Below are positions 1-7,741 of a stretch of DNA of 64,000 nt, piece by piece. Both the position numbers and the translations under genes were made by a program. Numbering within the stretch: the first letter of the stretch is position 1; each line of letters starts with the position of its first letter. This DNA is from Streptomyces rimosus (lineage in GTDB: Bacteria; Actinomycetota; Actinomycetes; Streptomycetales; Streptomycetaceae), in assembly GCF_008704655.1 (NCBI RefSeq), contig NZ_CP023688.1, forward strand, positions 3,224,001-3,288,000. The letters are read 5' to 3'. The notes beneath the pieces were generated by a model. The model saw only the letters and a list, made by a program, of their open reading frames with translations. It was not told the DNA's origin and made no database searches.

Positions 1-2
1 CC

Positions 3-656
3 GGGCGCCTGCTGGGCTTCGCGACGATCGGAGTCATACGGGGCGCCGAGCTGGCCGGCAAGCCGCTGAACCCGTCCCTGGCGCGCTGCGCCGCCGACGG
101 CATGCGGCTGCACTTCGTCGACCGCGCCACGTACCGCCGCAAGGCCGAACCGGAGGTCGAGGCGGCACTGCTCGAACGTTTCGGCCCGTTCTACGCGGTC
201 CCGGAGGGCGGCAGCAACGCGCTCGCCGCCCAGGGCTGTACGGCCCTGGGCCGGGAGCTGCGCGGCGAGACCGACATGGCCGCCGTCGCCTGCGGAACCG
301 GCGGCACCCTGGCGGGCCTGGCCGCGGGTCTGGCGCCGGACCAGCGCGCCCTCGGCATCCCCGTCCTCAAGGGCGGCACCCCGCACTTCCTCGCCGCCGA
401 CACCGAACGCCTCCAGCACGCGGCCTTCGGCGGCCGGCGCGGCACATGGGACCTGGACCCCCGCTTCCACTGCGGCGGCTACGCCCGCCGCACCCCCGAA
501 CTGGACGCCTTCGCCGCCGACTTCGAGACCCGCCACGGCGTCCCGGTGGAGCGCCTCTACGTGGCGAAGCTCCTTCTGGGCCTGACCACCCTGGCCGAGG
601 AGGGGGCGTTCGCTCCTGGTACGACGGTCACCGCCGTCATCACAGGCGCCCCCTGA
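3..656 (+). CDS. PLP-dependent deaminase/desulfhydrase (3' part)
   Basis: This is the C-terminal part of a pyridoxal-phosphate enzyme of the 1-aminocyclopropane-1-carboxylate deaminase / D-cysteine desulfhydrase type. The 5' end lies before the window. The reading frame is already open at base 3 with a segment ending in the strand GFATIGVIRGAEL, followed by NPSLARCAADGM. The glycine-rich phosphate-cup segment VPEGGSNALAAQG and the later ACGTGGTLAG match this fold-type II family. The reaction (breakdown of D-cysteine or ACC) is inferred from family only, since the PLP lysine is outside the window. The gene ends 22 bases before the convergent antiporter gene. Confidence 0.8.
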   Translation, partial: GRLLGFATIGVIRGAELAGKPLNPSLARCAADGMRLHFVDRATYRRKAEPEVEAALLERFGPFYAVPEGGSNALAAQGCTALGRELRGETDMAAVACGTGGTLAGLAAGLAPDQRALGIPVLKGGTPHFLAADTERLQHAAFGGRRGTWDLDPRFHCGGYARRTPELDAFAADFETRHGVPVERLYVAKLLLGLTTLAEEGAFAPGTTVTAVITGAP

Positions 657-678
657 GCCGCCGCTCCGGCCCTCCGCC

Positions 679-2283
679 CTAGTCGGCACCCTCCCGGTAC
701 GCCGCCGCCTCCTCCAGGTCCAGCCGCTTCAGCAGCACCCGCATCATCTCGTCGTCGATCCGCCGCTCGTCCCGCATCTGCACGAACACCTTGCGCTCGG
801 CGTCGATCATCTCCCGCGCCAGCCGCCGGTACGTGGCGTCCGCCGACTCCCCCGTCACCTCGTTGGCCGTCCCCAGCCGCTCCCACACGGCGTTGCGCCG
901 CCGCTCCAGTACGGTGCGCAGCCGGTCGGCCAGCGGGCCCGGGAGCGCGTTGCGCGGGTCCTCCAGCATCTCGTCGAGCCGCTGTTCCGCGGCCCGCGAC
1001 GCCTCGTTCTGCGCCTGCGCCTCGGCGAGCGTCTCGGCCCGTACGTCCCGCTGCGGCAGCCGCAGCGCGCGGATCAGCGGCGGCAGCGTCAGCCCCTGGA
1101 CGACGAGCGTGCCGATGACCGTCGTGAAGGTCAGGAAGAGCACCAGATTGCGGGCCGGAAAACCCTCGTCGGAACCGTGGACGGTCACCGGGATGGAGAA
1201 CGCGATCGCCAGCGACACCACGCCCCGCATCCCGGCCCAGCCGACGATCACGGGCGCCTTCCAGTTCGTGCCGGGTTCGCGGTTGCGGATGCGTTCCGAC
1301 AGCACCCGGGGCACGAACGTCGCCGGGAAGACCCACACGAACCGCGCGAGCACCACCACCACGAACACTATGACCGCGTACCAGACCGCCTCCCCGCCGC
1401 CGAACTCGCCCAGCCCGCGCAGCACCACCGGCAGTTGCAGGCCGATCAGCGCGAACACCGACGACTCCAGTACGAAGGAGACCATCTTCCACACGGCCTC
1501 CTCCTGGAGCCGCGTCTCGAAGTCGACCTGCCACGACCGGTGCCCCAGGTAGAGCGCGACCACGACGACCGCCAGCACTCCGGACGCCCCGAACTCCTCG
1601 GCCACCTGATAGGCCACGAACGGAATCAGCAGCGACAGGGTGTTCTCCAGCAGCGGCGCGTCCCGCAGCCGGCAGCGCAGCCAGTGCAGCGGAATCATCA
1701 GCACCGCGCCGACCCCGATGCCGCCCAGCGCGGCGACCGCGAACTCCCGGATGCCGTCGGTCCAGGTCGCGCCCACTCCGGCGGCCGCGGCCACCGCCAC
1801 CTTGTACGCGGTGATCGCGGTGGCGTCGTTGACCAGCGACTCGCCCTGGAGGATCGTCGTGATCCGGCTCGGCAGACCCAGCCTGCGGGCGATGGCGGTG
1901 GCGGCCACCGCGTCGGGCGGCGCGACCACCGCGCCCAGCACGAGCGCCGCCGCCAGCGGCAGGTCCGGGATCATCAGATACGCGACGTACCCGACGGCGA
2001 CCGTCGCGAAGAGCACGTAGCCGACCGACAGCAGCGCCACCGGCCGCAGGTTGGCCCGCAGGTCCAGGTACGAGCTCTCCAGCGCGGCGGTGTGCAGCAG
2101 CGGGGGCAGCAGCAGCGGCAGCACGATGTGCGGATCGAGGGTGTAGTCCGGTACGCCGGGGATGTACGCGGCGGCCAGCCCGGCGGCGACCAGCAGCAGC
2201 GGTACGGGCACGGGCGTGCGCCGGGCGGCCCCGGCGACCGCCGCGCTCCCCGCGACCAGCAGCAGAAGTGGCATCACGTCCAT
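679..2283 (-). CDS. Na+/H+ antiporter, CPA1 (NhaP-like) family
   Basis: A 534-residue integral membrane cation:proton antiporter of the CPA1 group, predicted to exchange Na+ (or K+) for H+ across the cytoplasmic membrane. About twelve hydrophobic segments fill residues 1-400. VVAPPDAVAATAIARRLGL and the ESLVNDATAI stretch are the typical ion-binding region of this family. The last 130 residues are hydrophilic, charged and helical, a likely cytoplasmic regulatory tail. I start at the ATG at 2283 (MDVMPLLLL) because the upstream 22 residues are Arg/Gly-rich and precede the first membrane helix. It is divergent from the UBP zinc-finger gene 104 bp away. Confidence 0.9.
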   Translation of the reverse strand: MDVMPLLLLVAGSAAVAGAARRTPVPVPLLLVAAGLAAAYIPGVPDYTLDPHIVLPLLLPPLLHTAALESSYLDLRANLRPVALLSVGYVLFATVAVGYVAYLMIPDLPLAAALVLGAVVAPPDAVAATAIARRLGLPSRITTILQGESLVNDATAITAYKVAVAAAAGVGATWTDGIREFAVAALGGIGVGAVLMIPLHWLRCRLRDAPLLENTLSLLIPFVAYQVAEEFGASGVLAVVVVALYLGHRSWQVDFETRLQEEAVWKMVSFVLESSVFALIGLQLPVVLRGLGEFGGGEAVWYAVIVFVVVVLARFVWVFPATFVPRVLSERIRNREPGTNWKAPVIVGWAGMRGVVSLAIAFSIPVTVHGSDEGFPARNLVLFLTFTTVIGTLVVQGLTLPPLIRALRLPQRDVRAETLAEAQAQNEASRAAEQRLDEMLEDPRNALPGPLADRLRTVLERRRNAVWERLGTANEVTGESADATYRRLAREMIDAERKVFVQMRDERRIDDEMMRVLLKRLDLEEAAAYREGAD

Positions 2284-2387
2284 CGGCCTCGCCCGTCCTG
2301 TCCCGTCCCGCCGGGCCGGCCCGCGCCGCCCGGTCATCGCGGCGGCCACCCGTGCCGTACCCGCTGGTGCGATCTAACCTGGCAATC

Positions 2388-2648
2388 ATGAGCGAGTGCC
2401 CGCATGTTCCCGAACTGCCGCGCCCCGAACCCGCCGCGCTGACCGACACCTGCCCCGAGTGCCTGGCCGTCGGCAGCCATCCCGTACAGCTGCGACTGTG
2501 CCTGGAGTGCGGCCACGTCGGCTGCTGCGACTCCTCGCCGTACCGGCACGCCACGGGCCACTACGAGGCGACCGGCCACGCGGTGATGCGCTCGTACGAG
2601 CCGGGCGAGTCCTGGCGGTGGTGCTTCGTCGACGAGATGCTCGTCTGA
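2388..2648 (+). CDS. Stand-alone UBP-type zinc finger protein
   Basis: An 86-residue protein made almost entirely of one UBP-type (ubiquitin-protease-like) zinc finger. Paired metal ligands are visible in CPECLAVG, CLECGHVGCCD, and the histidines of RHATGHYEATGH. In eukaryotes this domain binds ubiquitin C-termini, but bacterial copies have no known partner, so no role is assigned. A TAACCT hexamer ends 7 bases before the ATG and there is no Shine-Dalgarno sequence, which suggests a leaderless transcript. The divergent neighbour is a Na+/H+ antiporter. Confidence 0.8.
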   Translation: MSECPHVPELPRPEPAALTDTCPECLAVGSHPVQLRLCLECGHVGCCDSSPYRHATGHYEATGHAVMRSYEPGESWRWCFVDEMLV

Positions 2649-2773
2649 CGAAGGCGCCGCAAGCCGGCCGCAAGCCGGAAAAAGGGGCATCCGGAAAGGG
2701 GCTCCCGACCGGCCCGCGGCCCGGATTCCGGACCCCGCGGCCGGTTGTCGGTACCGCCCGCTAGCCTTCAGGC

Positions 2774-3262
2774 ATGATCCGCACCGCGACGGTCGACGAC
2801 GTCCCCGTCATCCACACCATGATCCGCGAGCTGGCCGCGTACGAACGGGAGCCGGACGCCGCGAAGGCCACCGAGGCGCAGCTGCGCGAGGCCCTCTTCG
2901 GCGAGCATCCGGCCGCCTTCGCGCTCCTGGCCGAGGACGCGGAGGGCCCCGTCGGCTTCGCCCTGTGGTTCCGCAACTTCTCGACGTGGACGGGCACGCA
3001 CGGTGTCTATCTGGAGGATCTCTACGTCCGCCCCGAGGCGCGCGGCGGCGGCCACGGCAAGGCGCTGCTGGCGGCCCTCGCGGAGATATGCGTGGAGCGC
3101 GGCTACGCACGTTTCGAGTGGTCAGTCCTGGATTGGAACGAACCGTCCATCGGTTTTTACCGGTCGATCGGCGCGGAACCCATGGACGAATGGACCGTCT
3201 TCCGGCTCACTGGAGATGCACTGCACAACCTCGCGGGCGTCTCGAACGTCAACGCAGCGTAA
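2774..3262 (+). CDS. GNAT family N-acetyltransferase
   Basis: A 162-residue GCN5-related acetyltransferase. The acetyl-CoA binding motif A is the YLEDLYVRPEARGGGHGKAL stretch (residues about 78-97), followed by LAEICVERGYARFEW and the C-terminal motif B NEPSIGFYRSIGAEP. The overall length and order fit the diamine/spermidine acetyltransferase-like branch, but the substrate cannot be read from the sequence. A TAGCCT hexamer lies 6 bases before the ATG with no obvious ribosome binding site, pointing to a leaderless mRNA. It stands alone between the zinc-finger gene and the sigH operon. Confidence 0.85.
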   Translation: MIRTATVDDVPVIHTMIRELAAYEREPDAAKATEAQLREALFGEHPAAFALLAEDAEGPVGFALWFRNFSTWTGTHGVYLEDLYVRPEARGGGHGKALLAALAEICVERGYARFEWSVLDWNEPSIGFYRSIGAEPMDEWTVFRLTGDALHNLAGVSNVNAA

Positions 3263-3315
3263 TCAGCTTCGATTTGGCAGTGCAGACCCCTAGCCACTGT
3301 CCGTACCCGTAGGCT

Positions 3316-3321
3316 TACAAT
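3316..3321 (+). promoter_or_regulatory. Possible -10 box upstream of the anti-sigma/sigH operon
   Basis: TACAAT is a good match to the actinobacterial -10 hexamer and sits about 210 bases before the anti-sigma start. No convincing -35 is seen 16-18 bases upstream. A small CCCTCT/AGAGGG inverted repeat lies at 3458-3477 in the putative leader. sigH operons in Streptomyces are known to use several promoters, so this is only one candidate. Confidence 0.3.
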
Positions 3322-3532
3322 GAGTGACAGTCGTAGGACTGCGGGACGCTGCTGGACCAGCCGTCGTACCGGAGGTCGGCCCTGCCTCTTCCGGGCGACA
3401 TCGCCCCGCAGATCGCGATAGCGTCGCAGGCGAACCACGTGCCGCGCCGGATCGTTGCCCTCTTGTTCACGAGAGGGGCCGCGACCGGCGCGAATATCAG
3501 CTCAACCAGCTTGTGTCACCTTGGAGGTGAGG

Positions 3533-3946
3533 GTGTCCCAGATCGCAGGCGAGCCCGGGACCCAGGACTTCGTGGAAGTCCGGCTGCCCGCTGCGGGTGC
3601 CTACCTGTCGGTGCTGCGTACGGCCACGGCCGGCCTCGCAGCCCGCTTGGACTTCACCCTCGACGAGATCGAGGATCTGCGCATCGCCGTGGACGAGGCA
3701 TGCGCGATTCTTCTGCAACAGGCCGTGCCGGGCTCCGTGCTGAGCTGCGTCTTCCGCCTGATCGACGACGCGCTGCAGGTGACCGTCTCGGCCCCGACGA
3801 CCGACGGCCGCGCCCCCGAGCGCGACACCTTCGCCTGGACGGTGCTCTCCGCGCTGGCCGGCAAGGTCGACTCCACCGTCGCGGAGGACCGTACGGTCAC
3901 GATCAGCCTGTACAAGGAGCGCGGCGCCGGTCCCGGACCGTCATGA
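3533..3946 (+). CDS. prsH: SigH anti-sigma factor (RsbW-like kinase fold)
   Basis: A 137-residue anti-sigma regulatory factor of the RsbW/SpoIIAB type (HATPase fold), predicted to hold SigH inactive by direct binding. The N-box-like segment is LRIAVDEACAILL (about residues 51-63). The glycine-rich ATP lid is poorly conserved, as is common in short Streptomyces members. I chose the GTG at 3533 because GGAGG lies 5 bases upstream; an earlier ATG in the same frame lacks such a site. The sigH gene begins 16 bases after the stop, so the two are probably co-transcribed. The name prsH (also called ushX) is transferred from S. coelicolor by position and family. Confidence 0.8.
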   Translation: MSQIAGEPGTQDFVEVRLPAAGAYLSVLRTATAGLAARLDFTLDEIEDLRIAVDEACAILLQQAVPGSVLSCVFRLIDDALQVTVSAPTTDGRAPERDTFAWTVLSALAGKVDSTVAEDRTVTISLYKERGAGPGPS

Positions 3947-3962
3947 CCGAACAGGGGGCCCC

Positions 3963-4925
3963 GTGAAGGATCTTGATCGCGGCACGCGGATGGCGCCCGG
4001 TGTGGCCATCCCCGAGCAGCATGCCCGGCCGCAACCGGTGGGCGCGGATGACCACGGCGGCCGGTTGGACGCGGAGCAGGCAGAGCGGGCGGACCACATG
4101 GACCAGAGCGAGCACAGGCGGAACGAGCGCGATCCGCACACCCCGCACCACCCTCATGACCCTCACGACCCCCATGACCGGAGCGGCGCGCGGGCGATGT
4201 TCTACGAGCTGCGCAAGCTGCCCGACGGCTCGGCCGAGCGCGCCGAACTGCGCAACGCGCTCGTGCGCATGCACCTGCCGCTCGTCGAGCACCTGGCCCG
4301 GCGCTTCCGCAACCGCGGCGAGCCGCTGGACGACCTGACCCAGGTCGCCACCATCGGCCTGATCAAGTCCGTGGACCGCTTCGACCCGGACCGCGGCGTG
4401 GAGTTCTCCACGTACGCCACGCCCACCGTCGTCGGCGAGATCAAGCGGCACTTCCGCGACAAGGGCTGGGCGGTCCGCGTGCCCCGCCGCCTCCAGGAGC
4501 TGCGGCTGTCGCTGACCACCGCGACCGCCGAGCTCTCCCAGCGCCACGGCCGCGCCCCGACGGTCCATGAGCTCGCCGAGCACCTCGCGATCTCCGAGGA
4601 AGAGGTCCTGGAGGGCCTGGAGTCGGCGAACGCGTACAGCACCCTGTCCCTGGACGTGCCGGACACCGACGACGAGTCGCCGGCCGTCGCCGACACCCTG
4701 GGCGCCGAGGACGAGGCGCTGGAGGGTGTCGAGTACCGCGAATCCCTCAAGCCGCTGCTGGAGGATCTGCCGCCGCGCGAGAAGAAGATCCTGCTGCTGC
4801 GCTTCTTCGGCAACATGACCCAGTCGCAGATCGCCCAGGAGGTCGGCATCTCGCAGATGCACGTCTCCCGCCTGCTGGCCCGCACCCTGGCCCAGCTCCG
4901 CGACAAGCTCCTCGTGGAGGAGTGA
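3963..4925 (+). CDS. sigH: Stress/developmental sigma factor SigH (SigB/F/G family)
   Basis: A 320-residue sigma factor of the SigB/SigF/SigG group that directs RNA polymerase to stress and differentiation promoters. Region 2 starts near residue 100 with LVRMHLPLVEHLARRF and contains the polymerase-binding stretch DLTQVATIGLIKSVDRFD. The region 4 helix-turn-helix is SQIAQEVGISQMHVSRLL. Residues 1-78 form a disordered extension with a His/Pro/Asp repeat (residues 58-73). S. coelicolor SigH is made as several forms from alternative starts and processing, so this extension may be removed or regulated. The GTG start has AGGGGG just upstream and follows the anti-sigma gene. Confidence 0.9.
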   Translation: MKDLDRGTRMAPGVAIPEQHARPQPVGADDHGGRLDAEQAERADHMDQSEHRRNERDPHTPHHPHDPHDPHDRSGARAMFYELRKLPDGSAERAELRNALVRMHLPLVEHLARRFRNRGEPLDDLTQVATIGLIKSVDRFDPDRGVEFSTYATPTVVGEIKRHFRDKGWAVRVPRRLQELRLSLTTATAELSQRHGRAPTVHELAEHLAISEEEVLEGLESANAYSTLSLDVPDTDDESPAVADTLGAEDEALEGVEYRESLKPLLEDLPPREKKILLLRFFGNMTQSQIAQEVGISQMHVSRLLARTLAQLRDKLLVEE

Positions 4926-5133
4926 GCGAACCCTCCCGTCGTCGGCCACCGCCCCGGTCTCACCAGGAGCCCGGGGCGCCGTACGTCGGCCGCCCGGTCG
5001 CTGCCCGGCGGCGTACGTACCGCCCGTACGGCCACGGCCCGACCGTGCGGCCGCGGCTCACCGCCTTCATTCCCCGTACGGATGAGGTACGGACGGGGGA
5101 CAGGTGGGGTACGCACGGGCCCCGCACCGTGGC

Positions 5134-5733
5134 TCAGTCCCGCGGCGCGATCCCCAGCGCCTCGGTGGCCGTCGGATTCACCAGCAGGGCGAGCACCGCG
5201 ATGGCCGCCACCGCCAGGCCGATACCAGCCGCGATCAGCGCGCCGCCGCCGTTCACCAGCGTCCACGCCACCGGGAACGCCACGATCTGGGTGATCAGCG
5301 AGGGCCCACGGCTCCAGCGGCGGCGCAGCCACAGCCCGCGCGCCGCGACCAGCGGCAGCGCCGCCAGCGCCAGCACGGTCAGGCCGCCCATCTCCGCCTG
5401 GCGGGGGCTGTCGGGCGAGCCGGCCAGGCCCACGACCAGCATGTAGACGCCGAGTGCGGCCAGCGCCAGGCCCTCGACGGCGGTGAGCACGGCGGCGGCG
5501 CCGATCCGGCCGGGCCGGGGCCCGCTCGGCCCGGCGGCGGCGTCGGCGGCCTTGCCGGACCCGGTCGCCACCTTCTTGCCGCCGTCGCCCGTCCGGGCGC
5601 CCTTGGCGGACGAGGCGCCCTTCGCGCCTCGGGCCCGTACGTCCGTTCCGTCCGGCTTGCCGCCCCTCGTCGCCTCGGCCGGCCGGGTGGGCCGGGCCGC
5701 CTTGGCCGCGGGGCGCTTCTGCTTACTGCTCAC
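5134..5733 (-). CDS. Lys/Ala-rich four-helix membrane protein
   Basis: A 199-residue integral membrane protein of unknown function. The first 75 residues are hydrophilic and low complexity, rich in Lys, Ala, Gly and Arg. They are followed by four hydrophobic segments (about residues 78-100, 112-128, 143-160 and 168-188). The start is set at the GTG at 5733, giving a VSSKQKRP N-terminus; the longer open frame upstream overlaps the divergent lipid-kinase gene. Its position between sigH and the lipid kinase is conserved in Streptomyces as I remember it, but nothing in the sequence reveals a role. Confidence 0.75.
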   Translation of the reverse strand: MSSKQKRPAAKAARPTRPAEATRGGKPDGTDVRARGAKGASSAKGARTGDGGKKVATGSGKAADAAAGPSGPRPGRIGAAAVLTAVEGLALAALGVYMLVVGLAGSPDSPRQAEMGGLTVLALAALPLVAARGLWLRRRWSRGPSLITQIVAFPVAWTLVNGGGALIAAGIGLAVAAIAVLALLVNPTATEALGIAPRD

Positions 5734-5815
5734 CCCAGCAGGGTAGCCCCGGGGTGCCCTCGGCACGGCGGGCAGGGAGTGGGGCGGGTACCGGCAAGTA
5801 GGTACCCTGCTCACC

Positions 5816-6784
5816 ATGCGCGCACTTCTCGTGGTCAATCCCGCAGCTACCACCACCAGTGCGCGTACACGTGAAGTGCTCACCCACGCGCTGGCCAGCG
5901 ACCTGAAGCTGGAGGTCGCCGAGACGCAGTACCGGGGACACGCCCGCGACCTGGCCCGGCAGGCCGCCGAGGGGGGCCAGATCGAGCTGGTCGTCGCGCT
6001 CGGCGGCGACGGCACGGTGAACGAGGTCGTCAACGGTCTGCTGACGCACGGCCCGGACCCCGAAGCGCTGCCCCGCCTCGCCGTCGTCCCCGGCGGCTCC
6101 ACCAATGTCTTCGCCCGCGCCCTGGGCCTGCCGAACGACGTGGTCGAGGCGACGGGTGCTCTTCTGGACGCGCTGCGTGACGGCAGTGAGCGCACGGTCG
6201 GCCTGGGGCTGGCGGCGGGCACCCCGGGCAGCGACGACGAGGGCGTGCCGGCCCGCTGGTTCACCTTCTGCGCGGGCTTCGGCTTCGACGCGGGAGTGGT
6301 CGGCCGGGTCGAACAGCAGCGGGAGCGGGGCAAGCGTTCGACACACTCGCTCTACATGCGGCAGGTGTTGCGGCAGTACGTCGGCGAGTCGAACCGCCGG
6401 CACGGCACGATCACCCTGGAGCGGCCGGGCGAGGACCCGGTGGAACACCTGGTCATGTCGATAATCTGCAACACCGCCCCCTGGACCTACCTGGGCAACC
6501 GCCCGGTCTACCCGGCGCCCGCGGCGTCCTTCGACACGGCCCTGGACGTCTTCGCCCTGTCGAAACTCTCCGCGACCGCGGTGACGCGCTACGCGACCCA
6601 GCTCCTGGCGTCAACACCGGAGCGCGGCCCCCGTGGCAAGCATGTGGTCTCGCTCCATGACTTGACGGACTTCACCTTGCATTCGCAGGCTCCACTGCCG
6701 TTCCAGATGGACGGTGACCACCTCGGGCTCCGTACGAGCGTGACGTTCACAGGCGTTCGCCGTGCACTGCGTGTGATTGTGTGA
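5816..6784 (+). CDS. Diacylglycerol/lipid kinase-like protein (DagK catalytic domain)
   Basis: A 322-residue soluble protein with the diacylglycerol-kinase catalytic fold (YegS/LCB5 family), expected to phosphorylate a lipid head group using ATP. Diagnostic motifs are VVALGGDGTVNEVVNGL (ATP-binding GGDGT, about residues 61-77), VVPGGSTNVFARALG, and the C-terminal PLPFQMDGDHLG, where the DGD coordinates metal. The lipid substrate is unknown. TACCCT sits 7 bases upstream of the ATG with no ribosome binding site, suggesting a leaderless transcript. A GCCTAAA/TTTAGGC inverted repeat follows the stop (6793-6823). It is divergent from the membrane protein. Confidence 0.85.
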   Translation: MRALLVVNPAATTTSARTREVLTHALASDLKLEVAETQYRGHARDLARQAAEGGQIELVVALGGDGTVNEVVNGLLTHGPDPEALPRLAVVPGGSTNVFARALGLPNDVVEATGALLDALRDGSERTVGLGLAAGTPGSDDEGVPARWFTFCAGFGFDAGVVGRVEQQRERGKRSTHSLYMRQVLRQYVGESNRRHGTITLERPGEDPVEHLVMSIICNTAPWTYLGNRPVYPAPAASFDTALDVFALSKLSATAVTRYATQLLASTPERGPRGKHVVSLHDLTDFTLHSQAPLPFQMDGDHLGLRTSVTFTGVRRALRVIV

Positions 6785-7105
6785 GCAGTAGGGCCTAAAG
6801 TCCTTTCAGTCGAACGTTTAGGCTGACTTCCACCCCCTAGAAGTACGGCTGTGACCTAGGCGACACCAAGGAATCAAAAAAAAGTTTCCGGAAGGGGTTG
6901 TATCCGCCGCCGAGGTTTGCGAGTCTCTTCGTGGCGATCGGGACGGCCGTTTCTTCCGGCCCCCTTGAGAGCCCGAATCCCCCTCCTCATTCTTCAGGAC
7001 CGCACCAGTTCTCAACTGGGGTTTGGCCCTTCCCTTGTGGAGGGATTCGTGAAAGCGTTCACATTCACAAGCAACGTTCCCGTCACACGAGGAGATGGAG
7101 CAGCC
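6785..7105. other. Intergenic region before wblE
   Basis: This 321-bp stretch separates the lipid kinase from wblE. It holds a 7-bp inverted repeat right after the kinase gene (6793-6799 with 6817-6823), an unusual run of eight A residues near 6877, and AT-richer sequence before wblE consistent with promoter DNA. A GGAAT near 6870 suggested a SigR promoter, but the GTT partner is 22 rather than 18 bases away. No coding signal is seen. Confidence 0.5.
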
Positions 7106-7363
7106 ATGGACTGGCGTCACCGCGCCGTTTGCCGCGAGGAAGACCCCGAGCTCTTCTTCCCCATCGGCAACACCGGTCCTGCGCTGCTGCAGATCGAGGA
7201 AGCCAAGGCCGTCTGCCGCCGCTGCCCCGTCATGGAGCAGTGCCTGCAGTGGGCGCTGGAGTCCGGCCAGGACTCCGGTGTCTGGGGTGGTCTCAGCGAG
7301 GACGAGCGCCGCGCCATGAAGCGCCGTGCAGCTCGCAACCGGGCGCGCAACGCCAGCGCCTGA
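7106..7363 (+). CDS. wblE: WhiB-family iron-sulfur regulator WblE
   Basis: An 85-residue WhiB-like protein that carries a [4Fe-4S] cluster and acts as a redox- or NO-sensitive transcription factor, usually together with the principal sigma factor. The four cluster cysteines are C9, C37, C40 and C46 in the usual C...CxxC...C spacing, followed by the GVWGG turn and a basic C-terminus (KRRAARNRARN). I chose ATG 7106 because AGGAG lies about 11 bases upstream and this length is typical of the family. WblE/WhmE-type proteins are conserved through Streptomyces. A strong hairpin ends the transcript about 100 bases later. Confidence 0.95.
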   Translation: MDWRHRAVCREEDPELFFPIGNTGPALLQIEEAKAVCRRCPVMEQCLQWALESGQDSGVWGGLSEDERRAMKRRAARNRARNASA

Positions 7364-7465
7364 CCGCAGACGCCCCCCGTGGCCCCCGAGCCGCAGCGCG
7401 CAGTACCCCCACCGCTCCCCCAGCGCCCCGAGCGCCTGGGAGCCCCCCACGCAACGTGAGCTTTG

Positions 7466-7492
7466 AGCCCCGGACCAGATGGGTCCGGGGCT
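7466..7492 (+). terminator. Hairpin terminator after wblE
   Basis: A perfect 11-bp GC-rich stem (7466-7476 with 7482-7492) with a 5-base loop lies 100 bases downstream of wblE. A weak T/A extension follows but no long T tract, as is usual in Streptomyces. It could also serve the convergent sensor kinase gene. Confidence 0.75.
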
Positions 7493-7741
7493 TACTGCTG
7501 TGCGGATACGCCCGCGCCCCCCAGGTCTGGACCAGGGGCCCCGTTCCGCCGCACCCCTCCCCACCCGGAATGCGGAGCCCCCGCAGCACCGTTGTCCATT
7601 CGCCGCCATCGCCGTCACTCTTTCGTTACGTCGATCTGCTGGAGGGCAGTTGGGCGGCCCGGGTACTCCGCGCGGACTTCTCTTCCGTATTCCTTCCCGA
7701 ATTCCTTCCGTTCGCCGCTCACTTGATGAGCGGCGGCTTCA

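Noticed and set aside
4926..5133. Possible small gene after sigH
   Set aside because: Only GTAC-rich GC sequence with open frames on both strands and no start signal or motif.
6870..6894. SigR-type promoter before wblE (GGAAT ... GTT)
   Set aside because: The spacing is 22 bases instead of 18, so it does not fit the consensus.
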